In this document: one piece after another, positions 1 to 7,898 of the stretch
Position numbering within the stretch: the stretch's first letter is position 1
Layout of the letters: each line of letters opens with the position of its first letter
Source of the DNA: Mesorhizobium sp.
GTDB taxonomy: Bacteria > Pseudomonadota > Alphaproteobacteria > Rhizobiales > Rhizobiaceae
DNA: 64,000 bases
Direction of reading: 5' to 3'
NCBI GenBank assembly: GCA_019635735.1
Contig: JAHBYX010000001.1
Coordinates: 682,001-746,000 of the forward strand
Notes under the pieces: model-generated
The model's database searches: none
The model's input: the letters and a program-made list of their open reading frames with translations, nothing else
What the model was told of the DNA's origin: nothing
Position numbers and translations under genes: made by a program

Positions 1-615
1 GGTGACGGACTGGACAGTGCCGCCGAAGCCGATCTCGATCGAGCGCTCGCGGCGCTCGAACTCCCACGGATTGCCGTGGTCGAGCCAGGTTTCCGGCAAT
101 TCGACCTGCCAGCCGTCGGAGAACTCCTGCCGGAACAGGCCGTGGACGTAGCGGATGCCGTAGCCGTGGGCCGGCACGCCAACGGTCGCCATGCTCTCCA
201 TGAAACATGCCGCCAGGCGCCCCAGGCCGCCATTGCCGAGCGCCGCGTCCGGTTCCAGCGCGGCGATCGTCTCGATATCGACGCCGAGCGAGGCCAGCGC
301 CTTGCGCATGTCGTCGAGCATGCCGATGTTGGAAAAGGCGTCGCGCATCAGCCGGCCGATGAGGAACTCCATCGACAGGTAGTAGACCCGCTTCGCCTTG
401 GTGTCGTAGGCGGCCTTGGTGGATTCGATCCAGCGCTCGATGACGCGGTCGCGCACCACCTGGATCGACGCCGTCAGCCAGTCGTGCCTCGTCGCCACCG
501 ACGCGTTCTTGCCGATGCGATAGGTCAGGCAATAGAGAATTTCCTTGGCGAGGTCCGCCGGATCGCTGCTCTTCAGGGAAGGTCTGGGAAGTTCGGTCGT
601 CATCGCCCGGTTCAT
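1..615 (-). CDS. glgP: Glycogen phosphorylase, N-terminal part (gene runs off the left edge)
   Basis: Reading leftward, the frame encodes about the first 200 residues of a GT35 glycogen/maltodextrin phosphorylase, which releases glucose-1-phosphate from alpha-1,4-glucan using phosphate and PLP. Family landmarks seen are YYLSMEFLIGRLM, then DAALGNGGLGRLAACFMES, and YGIRYVHGLFRQ, in the usual order. The PLP lysine and catalytic C-terminal half lie outside the window. Two in-frame ATGs, at 615 and 603, are possible starts; the protein from 603 begins MTTELPRPSLK. It lies just downstream of the frc transporter genes on the same strand with a 123-bp gap, so co-transcription is possible but not shown. 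Confidence 0.93.
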   Translation of the reverse strand, partial: MNRAMTTELPRPSLKSSDPADLAKEILYCLTYRIGKNASVATRHDWLTASIQVVRDRVIERWIESTKAAYDTKAKRVYYLSMEFLIGRLMRDAFSNIGMLDDMRKALASLGVDIETIAALEPDAALGNGGLGRLAACFMESMATVGVPAHGYGIRYVHGLFRQEFSDGWQVELPETWLDHGNPWEFERRERSIEIGFGGTVQSVT

Positions 616-738
616 GGTCGCCCTCGTGTCGGAAACGGCGGACCCCTCGGCCGCCTGCCGCTCCAGGTTTCCTTCACTCCTCCCGAAAGCCATGCTAGCC
701 GCGAAAATCGGGAACACAAACGGTATTCTTCAGCGCCG

Positions 739-1521
739 TCACGCCGCGAGCGCGTCCTCCGGCGGCTTCTTCGCTCCGGTCATCAGCGCGACGGCGTCCG
801 ACATCGAGATCTGTTTCGGATCGACGACGCAGAGCCGGCGGCCCAGCCGGTGGATGTGGATGCGGTCGGCCACCTCGAAAACGTGCGGCATGTTGTGCGA
901 GATCAGCACGATCGGCACGCCGCGGCGGCGCACGTCGAGGATCAGCTCCAGCACGCGGCGCGATTCCTTGACGCCGAGAGCTGCCGTCGGCTCGTCCATG
1001 ATGATCACCTTCGAGCCGAAGGCCGCCGCGCGCGCCACCGCCACGCCCTGGCGCTGGCCGCCCGACAGCGTCTCCACCGCCTGGCCGATGTTCTGGATCG
1101 TCATCAGACCGAGTTCAGAGAGCTTGTCCCGCGCGCGCTTTTCCATCGCCGGCCGGTCGAGCATCCGCATCCACTGGCCGAGGAAGCCCGGCCGCCTGAT
1201 CTCGCGGCCGAGGAACATGTTGTCGGCGATCGACAGCGCCGGCGACAGGGCGAGGTTCTGGTAGACGGTCTCGATGCCGGCGGCGCGCGCCTCCATCGGC
1301 GACTTGAAGGACACCTTCTCACCCTCCAGTTCAATCTCGCCCTCGTCGGGCGTCACCGCCCCGGAGATCGCCTTGATCAGCGAGGATTTGCCCGCCCCGT
1401 TGTCGCCGATCACGGCGAGGATCTCGCCGTGGTTGAGGTCGAAATCGGCCTGGTCGAGTGCGGTGACGCGGCCGTAGCGCTTGACCAGCCCGCGTGCGGT
1501 GAGGATGGGTTTTCCGGACAT
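739..1521 (-). CDS. frcA: Fructose-type ABC transporter ATP-binding protein
   Basis: A 260-residue single-domain ABC ATPase of the CUT2 sugar-uptake family. Walker A GDNGAGKS is at residues 39-46, the signature LSGGQR at 152-157 and Walker B VIIMDEP at 172-178, followed by an H-loop histidine in LISHNM. CUT2 ATPases often have two tandem domains; this one has a single domain, as in FrcA of Sinorhizobium. The ATG at 1519-1521 overlaps the stop of the permease gene (TGATG), so translation is probably coupled. It energises import through the membrane protein encoded just upstream. The name frcA rests on motif content and on the whole frcRBCAK-like gene set. Confidence 0.9.
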   Translation of the reverse strand: MSGKPILTARGLVKRYGRVTALDQADFDLNHGEILAVIGDNGAGKSSLIKAISGAVTPDEGEIELEGEKVSFKSPMEARAAGIETVYQNLALSPALSIADNMFLGREIRRPGFLGQWMRMLDRPAMEKRARDKLSELGLMTIQNIGQAVETLSGGQRQGVAVARAAAFGSKVIIMDEPTAALGVKESRRVLELILDVRRRGVPIVLISHNMPHVFEVADRIHIHRLGRRLCVVDPKQISMSDAVALMTGAKKPPEDALAA

Positions 1522-2603
1522 CAGCCTGCAACCTTTCTGATCCACTGGTCGATGGCGACCGCCGCGATGATGAGCACGCCGATCAGGAGATAGGTCCACT
1601 GCGGATCTGTCCCCCACAGTCTGAGGCCGAGCGAGAACACGCCCACGATCAGCGCTCCGAACAGCATGCCGAGGATCGATCCGCGCCCGCCGAACAGCGA
1701 GATGCCGCCGATGACGACCGCGGTGATCGATTCGATGTTGGCGAACTGGCCGGCCGTCGGGGACACCGAGCCCAGCCGTCCGATAAGCGCCCAGCCGGCC
1801 AGCGCGCAGATCAGGCCCGACAGCACATAGACAGAGACGAGCATCGGCTTGACGCGCACGCCGGCGAGTTCGGCCGCGTCCGGATCGTCGCCGATGGCAT
1901 ATACGTGCCGGCCATAGGCGGTGTGGTTGAGGACGTACCAGAGAACCATGACCAGGACGATCATGGTCACGACGCCCAGCGTGAAGACCGCGCCGCCGAT
2001 CCTGAAGCTGGCGCCGAAAAGCTGCAGCAACGGCGCCTGCGCCTCGATATCCTGGCTGCGGATGGTTTCGTTGGCCGAATAGAGGAAGTTGGTGGCGAGG
2101 ATGATCTGCCAGGTGCCCAGCGTGACGATGAAGGGCGGCAGGCGCCAGTAGGCGACGAGAACGCCGTTGATCCAGCCGCATAGCGCACCCACGACAAAGC
2201 CGCAGAGCACCGCAATCGACGGCGGCAGTCCGTAGCGGAAGGCGAACTGGCCCATCACCACCGACGACAGCACCATGATGGCGCCGACCGACAGGTCGAT
2301 GCCGGCGGTCAGGATCACCAGCGTCTGCGCCGCGCCGACGATGCCGACGATCGCCACCTGCTGCAGGATCAGCGTCATGGTGAAGGCGGAGAAGAATTTG
2401 GATCCGAGGATGATGCCGAAGGCGGCGAGCGACAGCACCAGCACGATCAGCGGCACCGCCGCCGGATTGCCGTGCAGGAAGTGCTGCGCCCGTTGCAGCG
2501 GCCCCCGGTCATGCCCGTCGAACGAGGCGACGGTCTTGGCGCTGTCGACCAGCACCTTCTCGAATTCCTGCGACGGCTGCGAAGCCGGTGCCGTATCGGC
2601 CAT
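1521..2603 (-). CDS. frcC: Fructose-type ABC transporter permease
   Basis: A 360-residue integral membrane protein of the BPD_transp_2 (CUT2) family, homodimeric partner of the ATPase. After a hydrophilic N-terminus of about 45 residues there are roughly eight to ten hydrophobic segments. Family motifs include AQTLVILTAGIDLSVGAIM, GWINGVLVAYWRLPPFIVTLG and a C-terminal region with SITAVVIGGISLFGGRGS. It overlaps frcA by one base and lies 317 bp downstream of frcB; that gap holds a rhizobial palindromic element that could adjust relative expression of binding protein and permease. Confidence 0.92.
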   Translation of the reverse strand: MADTAPASQPSQEFEKVLVDSAKTVASFDGHDRGPLQRAQHFLHGNPAAVPLIVLVLSLAAFGIILGSKFFSAFTMTLILQQVAIVGIVGAAQTLVILTAGIDLSVGAIMVLSSVVMGQFAFRYGLPPSIAVLCGFVVGALCGWINGVLVAYWRLPPFIVTLGTWQIILATNFLYSANETIRSQDIEAQAPLLQLFGASFRIGGAVFTLGVVTMIVLVMVLWYVLNHTAYGRHVYAIGDDPDAAELAGVRVKPMLVSVYVLSGLICALAGWALIGRLGSVSPTAGQFANIESITAVVIGGISLFGGRGSILGMLFGALIVGVFSLGLRLWGTDPQWTYLLIGVLIIAAVAIDQWIRKVAG

Positions 2604-2920
2604 CTTGGCCTCCTCCCTTGAAGCCGCCCCGTAAGCCGGGCGATCGGCTTCCCTCGGACTGACTACGCCGCCCGAGGGAGCTTTTCAGTGATGGTCTGCC
2701 TGGCGGCGCCGGGAATCAAGTCCGGCGCTGTCTGGCGCGGGTTCAGCTGCCTGCGCCCCTTCTCCCCTCGGGGAGAAGGTGGCCGCGAAGCGGCCGGATG
2801 AGGGGGCAGTCCGCTCCACCGCTGCCCCGGCCCGGGGCCCGCTGCCTGCGGCAGCTCCCGGGCGTTCGAACCCTTTCGCCGTGCCGCCGGCACGGCGAAC
2901 TCGCTACGCGAGCCGGGTTC
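2604..2920. other. Intergenic region between frcB and frcC
   Basis: This 317-bp gap has no credible gene. It contains the palindromic repeat at 2756-2806 and GC-rich sequence. In ABC operons a hairpin here commonly lets the binding-protein transcript be more abundant than the permease transcript; that role is inference. Confidence 0.6.
2756..2806. repeat. Rhizobial palindromic intergenic element
   Basis: Perfect 10-bp arms CCTTCTCCCC (2758-2767) and GGGGAGAAGG (2770-2779) are followed by a second hairpin GGCCGC-gaa-GCGGCC (2781-2795) and closed by GATGAGGGGG pairing with the outer CCCC. This layout, a CTTCTCCCC/GGGGAGAAG palindrome followed by a CGGATGAGGGG tail, is a frequent dispersed repeat in Mesorhizobium-like genomes. 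It may act as an RNA-stabilising or attenuating stem between frcB and frcC. Confidence 0.7.
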
Positions 2921-3955
2921 TCACCCCCAGCACTTGTCCATGCCTTCCTTGACGCTGATCGAGTCCACGCCCGGCGCCGGCTTGTCAGTCACCAGCGCGA
3001 CGCCGGTGTCGAAGAAATCCTTGCCTTCGGTGGGCTTGGGCTTCTCGCCGGTGTCAGCGAACTTCTTGATCGCCTCGACGCCGAGCGATGCCATCAGCAG
3101 CGGATACTGCTGCGAGGTCGCACCGATAATGCCGGCCTCGACGTTCTTTACGCCCGGGCAGCCGCCGTCGACAGAGACGATCAGCACGCCCTTCTCCATG
3201 CCCACCGCCTTCAGCGCTTCGTAGGCGCCGGCGGCGGCCGGCTCGTTGATCGTGTGGACGACGTTGATGCCGGGGTCCTTCTGGAGAAGGTTCTCCATCG
3301 CCTTGCGGCCGCCCTCCTCGTTGCCGTTGGTCACGTCGTGGCCGACGATGCGCGGGTCGTCCTCGTCGCCGATCTTGTTGATGTCCTTCACGTCGATGCC
3401 GAAGCCCTTCATGAAGCCCTGGTCGCGCAGGACGTCGACCGTCGGCTGCGACGGCGTCAGGTCGAGGAAGGCGACCTTGGCGTCCTTGGCCTTGTCGCCC
3501 AGCGTGGCCGCGGCCCACTTGCCGATCAGTTCGCCGGCGAGAAGGTTGTCGGTCGCAAAGGTCGCGTCCGCCGCATCGGCGGGTTCCAGCGGCGTATCGA
3601 GGGCAATCACCAGGATGCCCGCATCGCGCGCCTTCTTCACCGCCGGCACGATACCGGCCGTGTCGGACGCGGTGATGAGGATGCCCTTGGCGCCGTCGGC
3701 GATGCAAGTTTCGATGGCAGCCACCTGGCTCTCGGAATCGCCGTCGATCTTGCCGGCATAGGATTTGAGGTCGACGCCGATCTCGGCCGCCTTGGCGGCG
3801 GCGCCCTCCTTCATCTTCACGAAGAAGGGGTTGGTGTCGGTCTTGGTGATGAGGCAGGCGCCGACGCCGGCGGCCGACGCCGGCGCGGAAAGCGCGAGGA
3901 CCGCGGCGGCGGCGGCGCCGAAGACGGTCGACTTCAGGAAAGCGGATTTGGTCAC
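2921..3955 (-). CDS. frcB: Fructose-type ABC transporter periplasmic substrate-binding protein
   Basis: A 344-residue periplasmic binding protein of the ribose/fructose type I fold. Starting from the GTG at 3953-3955, which has a GGGAGGA ribosome site six bases upstream, the N-terminus is a Sec signal peptide ([20 protein letters not shown], cleavage near ASAAG). The mature part contains the family's ligand-pocket motifs, including [12 protein letters not shown] and [19 protein letters not shown] with [13 protein letters not shown]. The open frame continues upstream to 4084, but that extension lacks a ribosome site and would bury the signal peptide. It is the first gene of the frcBCA operon, transcribed away from frcR. 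Confidence 0.92.
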   Translation of the reverse strand: MTKSAFLKSTVFGAAAAAVLALSAPASAAGVGACLITKTDTNPFFVKMKEGAAAKAAEIGVDLKSYAGKIDGDSESQVAAIETCIADGAKGILITASDTAGIVPAVKKARDAGILVIALDTPLEPADAADATFATDNLLAGELIGKWAAATLGDKAKDAKVAFLDLTPSQPTVDVLRDQGFMKGFGIDVKDINKIGDEDDPRIVGHDVTNGNEEGGRKAMENLLQKDPGINVVHTINEPAAAGAYEALKAVGMEKGVLIVSVDGGCPGVKNVEAGIIGATSQQYPLLMASLGVEAIKKFADTGEKPKPTEGKDFFDTGVALVTDKPAPGVDSISVKEGMDKCWG

Positions 3956-4067
3956 GGTAGTCCTCCCGGTAGATGCACAGTCGAGGCGTTTTGCGCCGGC
4001 CTCCCGTCGGCGGCACCCGCCCCGCAGGCCGGATGTCCTCCTAACGGAACACCATGGTCGGTCATGA

Positions 4068-4101
4068 GTCAATAGATAATTCACACTTATTTATTATTGA
4101 C
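4068..4101. promoter_or_regulatory. Inverted repeat in the frcB-frcR spacer, probable FrcR operator with divergent -35 boxes
   Basis: Left arm GTCAATAGATAA (4068-4079) is mirrored by right arm TTATTATTGAC (4091-4101) with an 11-base spacer. It is a strikingly AT-rich island in GC-rich sequence. Each arm carries TTGAC reading outward: TTGACA at 4097-4102 on plus toward frcR, and TTGACT at 4067-4072 on minus toward frcB. A ROK repressor bound here would cover both -35 elements. No strong -10 was found for either direction (CAGACT at 4120-4125 for plus is weak). Confidence 0.6.
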
Positions 4102-4158
4102 ACCGACCCGCCTGGGCGGCAGACTGAAATGAACGAGGGGCGCCAGGGAGGGGTCACG

Positions 4159-5382
4159 ATGGAAAGCGCTGCGCCGCGCGCGGAGACTGCGCCGCGTGAT
4201 TTCGGCGCCCGTCGCGGCACCAATCAGAGCGGGATGCGCGACAACAACGAGCGCCTCGTGCTCTCGCTCGTACGTCAGCACGGTGCGCTCGCAAAGACCG
4301 ACATCGCCCGCATCACCGGCCTGTCGGCGCAGACCATCTCCGTCATCATGCGCGAACTCGAGGCGGAGGAGCTTCTCCTGCGCGGCGAGCCGATCCGCGG
4401 CAAGGTCGGCCAGCCGTCGATCCCCATGTCGCTCAATCCCGAAGGCGCGTTCTTCCTCGGGCTCAAGATCGGCCGCCGCAGCGCCGATCTGGTGCTCATC
4501 GATTTCCTCGGCAACATCCGCGGCATGGCGCATTCGACCTATGCCTATCCGGACGCGCATTCGACGCTCGCCTTCGCGCGGTCCGGCATCGCAGATCTAT
4601 TCGGCCGACTCGACGAAGCGCAGCGCCAGCGCATCGCCGGGCTCGGCATCGCCATGCCGTTCGAGCTCTGGAACTGGGCGGACGCGGTCGGCGCGCCGAG
4701 GTCGGTGATGGACGAGTGGCGTTCGATCGACATCCGCGCAGCACTTTCGGCCGACCTCCCCTTCCCGGTCTACCTGCAGAACGACGCGACGGCTGCCTGC
4801 GGCGCCGAACTGGTGTTCGGACAGGCGGGCGATCTGCGGAACTTCGTCTATTTCTATGTCGGCGCCTTCATCGGCGGCGGCATCGTCCTCGAAGGCGCGC
4901 TCTATGCCGGCCCGACCGGCAATGCCGGCGCACTCGGTTCAATGCCCGTCCCCGACGCCCGCGGCCGTCCGGTCCAGCTCATCGACATCGCCTCGATCGC
5001 CGTCCTCGAGAAGGCGCTGATCTCCGCCCGCCGCGACGGCGCGATCCTTTGGACTTCGCCGGAGGAGTGGGGCGACCTGTCTCCCCATCTAGAAGCCTGG
5101 ATCGACACAGCGTCGGCCGGCCTCGCCTACGCGATCGTCGCCGCCTCGGCGGTGATCGACTTCGAGGCGGCGGTCATCGACGGCTGGATGCCGAAAAGCG
5201 TTCGGGCGAAGCTCGTCGAGGCAGTGGCACTCAAGCTCGGGCAGTTCGACATCGAGGGCATCTCGCTGCCGGTCGTACGCGAAGGCACTGTCGGCATCCA
5301 TGCGCGCGCGCTCGGCGGCGCCAGCCTGCCCTTGTCCGACCGCTTCCTCGTCGGCCAGACGGCCTCGTTCCGCAGCGCATGA
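4159..5382 (+). CDS. frcR: ROK-family transcriptional regulator of the fructose locus
   Basis: A 407-residue ROK protein. Residues about 25-85 form a winged helix-turn-helix (NERLVLSLVRQHGALAKTDI, then LSAQTISVIMRELEAEELL), followed by an actin-like sugar-kinase-fold domain (LGLKIGRRSADLVLIDFLGN). The ATG at 4159 follows GGGAGG; the frame is open further upstream but without a comparable site. The gene is divergent from frcBCA and 34 bp upstream of frcK, so it probably forms an operon with the kinase. The likely role is sugar-responsive repression of frcBCA. The C-terminal zinc site typical of some ROK members is not evident. Confidence 0.85.
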   Translation: MESAAPRAETAPRDFGARRGTNQSGMRDNNERLVLSLVRQHGALAKTDIARITGLSAQTISVIMRELEAEELLLRGEPIRGKVGQPSIPMSLNPEGAFFLGLKIGRRSADLVLIDFLGNIRGMAHSTYAYPDAHSTLAFARSGIADLFGRLDEAQRQRIAGLGIAMPFELWNWADAVGAPRSVMDEWRSIDIRAALSADLPFPVYLQNDATAACGAELVFGQAGDLRNFVYFYVGAFIGGGIVLEGALYAGPTGNAGALGSMPVPDARGRPVQLIDIASIAVLEKALISARRDGAILWTSPEEWGDLSPHLEAWIDTASAGLAYAIVAASAVIDFEAAVIDGWMPKSVRAKLVEAVALKLGQFDIEGISLPVVREGTVGIHARALGGASLPLSDRFLVGQTASFRSA

Positions 5383-5416
5383 CCACGCCCCTCCCCACCA
5401 TCTATCCGGAGTTCGC

Positions 5417-6337
5417 ATGATCCTGTGCTGCGGCGAAGCGCTGATCGACATGCTGCCGCGCGAGACGACGCGCGGCGAGAGCGCGTTTGCCCCCTATTCC
5501 GGCGGCGCCGTCTTCAACACGGCCATCGCCCTCGGCCGCCTCGGCGCGCCGGTGGAGTTCTTCACCGGCCTGTCGAGCGACCTGTTCGGCGACATGCTGC
5601 GCCGGACGCTGGCCGAAAGCAGCGTCGGCACCCGCTATTCGCCCCTGTCGGATCGCCCCACCACGCTCGCCTTCGTCAAGCTGACCAACGGCCAGGCGAA
5701 ATACGTCTTCTACGACGAGAACACGGCCGGCCGGATGCTGTCCGAGGCCGACATTCCGGCCTTGGGCGACGACGTGTCGGCGATGCTCTTCGGCGCGATC
5801 AGCCTGATCCCCGAACCCTGCGGCTCGGCCTACGAGGCGGTGATGCGGCGCGAGCACTCGACCCGCGTCACCATGCTCGACCCGAACATTAGGCCGAATT
5901 TCATTCCCGACCCGGCCGCCCACCGGGCGCGGATGATGCGGATGGTGGCAATGGCCGACATCGTGAAACTGTCCGACGAGGATCTCGCCTGGTTCGGGGA
6001 AAGCGGGGATGCCGGCGAAATTGCCCAGCGCTGGCTCGGTCTCGGCCCGAAGCTGATACTGGTGACGCGCGGCGGCGACGGCGCCACCGGCTACAGCACG
6101 ACCGCGACGGTCAAGGTCGCGGCCCGGCGCGTCGAAGTCGTCGACACCGTCGGCGCCGGCGATACGTTCAATGCCGGCGTGCTCGCCGCGCTCAACGAGC
6201 GTGGACTGCTGACAAAGGATGCGATCGCGCAGATCGGCGAAGACGATATCCGCGCCGCCCTCGACCTCGGCGTCCGCGCCGCCGCCGTCACGGTGTCGCG
6301 TGCGGGAGCCAATCCGCCCTGGCGGCGGGAGCTGTAG
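5417..6337 (+). CDS. frcK: PfkB-family sugar kinase, probable fructokinase
   Basis: A 306-residue ribokinase/PfkB-fold enzyme that would phosphorylate the imported sugar in the cytoplasm. The N-terminal signature region GGAVFNTAIALGRLGAPVEF and the C-terminal ATP/catalytic motif DTVGAGDTFNAGVLAAL are intact; the aspartate in GAGD is the catalytic base. The ATG at 5417 begins MILCCGEALIDML, the usual N-terminus; the frame is open upstream to 5300 but that part overlaps frcR. In Sinorhizobium frcK follows frcBCA; here the kinase sits behind the regulator. Confidence 0.88.
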   Translation: MILCCGEALIDMLPRETTRGESAFAPYSGGAVFNTAIALGRLGAPVEFFTGLSSDLFGDMLRRTLAESSVGTRYSPLSDRPTTLAFVKLTNGQAKYVFYDENTAGRMLSEADIPALGDDVSAMLFGAISLIPEPCGSAYEAVMRREHSTRVTMLDPNIRPNFIPDPAAHRARMMRMVAMADIVKLSDEDLAWFGESGDAGEIAQRWLGLGPKLILVTRGGDGATGYSTTATVKVAARRVEVVDTVGAGDTFNAGVLAALNERGLLTKDAIAQIGEDDIRAALDLGVRAAAVTVSRAGANPPWRREL

Positions 6338-6339
6338 GC

Positions 6340-6723
6340 TTACGCGCGGCGCTTCGAGGCATCCAGCTCGTACGGCCGGATCAGTGTATCGGCAGGAATA
6401 CCCCAGTCGGAATTGAGCCGATATGCCATCTCCATCGTCAGCGCCCGGCGGCGGTTGAGTACCTCCGACGCGCGGGACGCCGATCCGAACAGCGCTGCGA
6501 GGTCGCTCTGCGTGCGTCCCGTCATCTCCATGTGGATGCGGATCGTCTCGACCGGATCGGCATCGCCGAGGGGAAACGCATGCTGCTCGTAGTGTTCCAC
6601 AAGCGTCGCCAGCAAATCCAGCCGATCGCCTTCGTCCGTCCCCGGCGCGGCGCCCCACAACCGTTCGATCTCGGCGAGCGCGCGGGAATGGTCCTCCGGA
6701 GTCGTGATCGAACGAACGTCCAT
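6340..6723 (-). CDS. higA: HigA-type antitoxin (XRE helix-turn-helix)
   Basis: A 127-residue protein whose C-terminal half is an XRE-type DNA-binding domain (GRTQSDLAALFGSASRASEV, then LNRRRALTMEMAYRLNSDWG); the acidic N-terminal half is like that of HigA antitoxins that wrap HigB. The ATG at 6721-6723 has GAGGG five bases upstream. A TTG at 6735 is in frame but overlaps the toxin stop. It is the second gene of a toxin-first operon, the order typical of higBA. It should neutralise the toxin and repress the operon, probably at the palindrome 7038-7058. The stop lies two bases from the end of convergent frcK. Confidence 0.85.
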   Translation of the reverse strand: MDVRSITTPEDHSRALAEIERLWGAAPGTDEGDRLDLLATLVEHYEQHAFPLGDADPVETIRIHMEMTGRTQSDLAALFGSASRASEVLNRRRALTMEMAYRLNSDWGIPADTLIRPYELDASKRRA

Positions 6724-6731
6724 GCGTGCCC

Positions 6732-7034
6732 TCAATGTGTCGATACGGTCAGCGCGTCGATGCGGTCATACTCGGCATGGGTTCCAACGAACTTCACGAA
6801 AGCGATCTGCCGGGCGAGGTCGAAGGCGACAATCAGCCGATATTTGCCGCCCGCAATTTCAAACCTGACCCTCTCCGCGTTCAGGACCTTCGCCTTGGAA
6901 AAGGCCGAAGCAATCTCCGCCGTGGAGTTCCAGGTTGCCCTCGCCGCGAGCCGATACCAATGGTCGAGGGAAGCCTGCGCATCAGGATGCCGGCGTGTGA
7001 ATTCCATAAGCGTACTTCTGGCGATGACGCGCAC
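6732..7034 (-). CDS. higB: HigB-type mRNA interferase toxin
   Basis: A 100-residue protein of the HigB_toxin family, a RelE-fold ribosome-dependent endoribonuclease. It begins RVIARSTLMEFTRRHPDAQ, very like the conserved N-terminus of the family, and ends with KYRLIVAFDLARQIAFVKF and GTHAEYDRI, the family's C-terminal hallmark. The start codon is a GTG at 7032-7034. Stop and antitoxin start are separated by eight bases. The upstream palindrome's right half GGGAAATC may double as the ribosome site, so operator and translation initiation would be physically linked. Confidence 0.85.
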   Translation of the reverse strand: MRVIARSTLMEFTRRHPDAQASLDHWYRLAARATWNSTAEIASAFSKAKVLNAERVRFEIAGGKYRLIVAFDLARQIAFVKFVGTHAEYDRIDALTVSTH

Positions 7035-7037
7035 CGT

Positions 7038-7058
7038 GATTTCCCAATACGGGAAATC
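7038..7058. promoter_or_regulatory. Perfect palindrome upstream of higBA, probable HigA operator
   Basis: GATTTCCC (7038-7045), spacer AATAC, GGGAAATC (7051-7058). It starts only three bases upstream of the higB GTG. Position, perfect symmetry and 21-bp length fit an autoregulatory antitoxin operator. Confidence 0.65.
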
Positions 7059-7084
7059 TAGTCACGATCGAGACAAAGTCAATC

Positions 7085-7894
7085 CTAATCCTGCGCCGCC
7101 CCGCCTTCCGCCACAAACCACGGGTTGGCGAAGTCCACATCCTCGGCCTGGTTGCGCTTGCCGTAGGTGAAGGGCCTGCCGTCCACCAGCGTCGTCCGTC
7201 CGCCCGCCGCCCGCAGCACCGCGTCGCCGGCCGCCGTGTCCCATTCCATCGTCCGGCCGAAGCGCGGATAGAGATCGGCCTTGCCGCTCGCCAGAAGGCA
7301 GAATTTCAGCGACGAGCCGACCGAGACGATCTCGGCACCTTCGTGCTTGCCGATGAACTCGTCGGTTTCCGGCGTGCGGTGCGAGCGGCTGGCGACGATC
7401 GTCTTCGGCTCGGCGCAACCGCGCACCGAGATCTCGCTACGTTCGAGCGGTGTATGGTCCTCGCCCACCGCCACGGCGTAGGCCTTGCCAGGGCGGCCTG
7501 AATAGAGCGTACCCTGCGCCGGCGCGTAGACCACACCGATCTCCGGTACGCCGTTGCGCACCAGCGCGATGTTGACGGTGAAGTCCGGCCGCCGCTTGAT
7601 GAACTCCTTGGTGCCGTCCAGCGGGTCGACCAGGAAGAACAGCTCCCCCAGCGCCGGCGGCAGCAGGCCGGCGGAGGCCTCCTCTTCCGCAACGCATGGG
7701 ATGTGCGGAAAGGCTTGCCGCAGCCCCTGCAGGATGACGATTTCCGCCCGACGGTCCGCCTCGGTCACCGGCGAGAGGTCGGACTTCTCCTCGACCACGA
7801 TGCCCGCACGGAACACGTCCATGATCTCGGCGCCCGCGGCGAGCGCCAGGCGCTCGAGTTCCGCGAGGATCGCCGCGTCGTCCATCGCCATCAT
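7085..7894 (-). CDS. cysQ: 3'(2'),5'-bisphosphate nucleotidase
   Basis: A 269-residue member of the inositol-monophosphatase superfamily that hydrolyses PAP, the by-product of PAPS use, to AMP. Metal-binding motifs are visible: SDLSPVTEADRRAE, then EEEAS, then DPLDGTKEF, and near the C-terminus WDTAAGDAVLRAAGG. Several starts are clustered: a GTG at 7912 that overlaps cysNC and ATGs at 7894 and 7891; GAGG just upstream favours the ATGs. It follows cysNC directly, so PAPS synthesis and PAP clearance are co-expressed. That matters if a sulfotransferase is consuming PAPS. Confidence 0.92.
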   Translation of the reverse strand: MMAMDDAAILAELERLALAAGAEIMDVFRAGIVVEEKSDLSPVTEADRRAEIVILQGLRQAFPHIPCVAEEEASAGLLPPALGELFFLVDPLDGTKEFIKRRPDFTVNIALVRNGVPEIGVVYAPAQGTLYSGRPGKAYAVAVGEDHTPLERSEISVRGCAEPKTIVASRSHRTPETDEFIGKHEGAEIVSVGSSLKFCLLASGKADLYPRFGRTMEWDTAAGDAVLRAAGGRTTLVDGRPFTYGKRNQAEDVDFANPWFVAEGGAAQD

Positions 7895-7898
7895 CGCC

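Noticed and set aside
76..1593. 505-codon plus-strand frame over glgP and frcA
   Set aside because: Both minus-strand genes are clear by motif; the plus frame is low-complexity Arg/His-rich.
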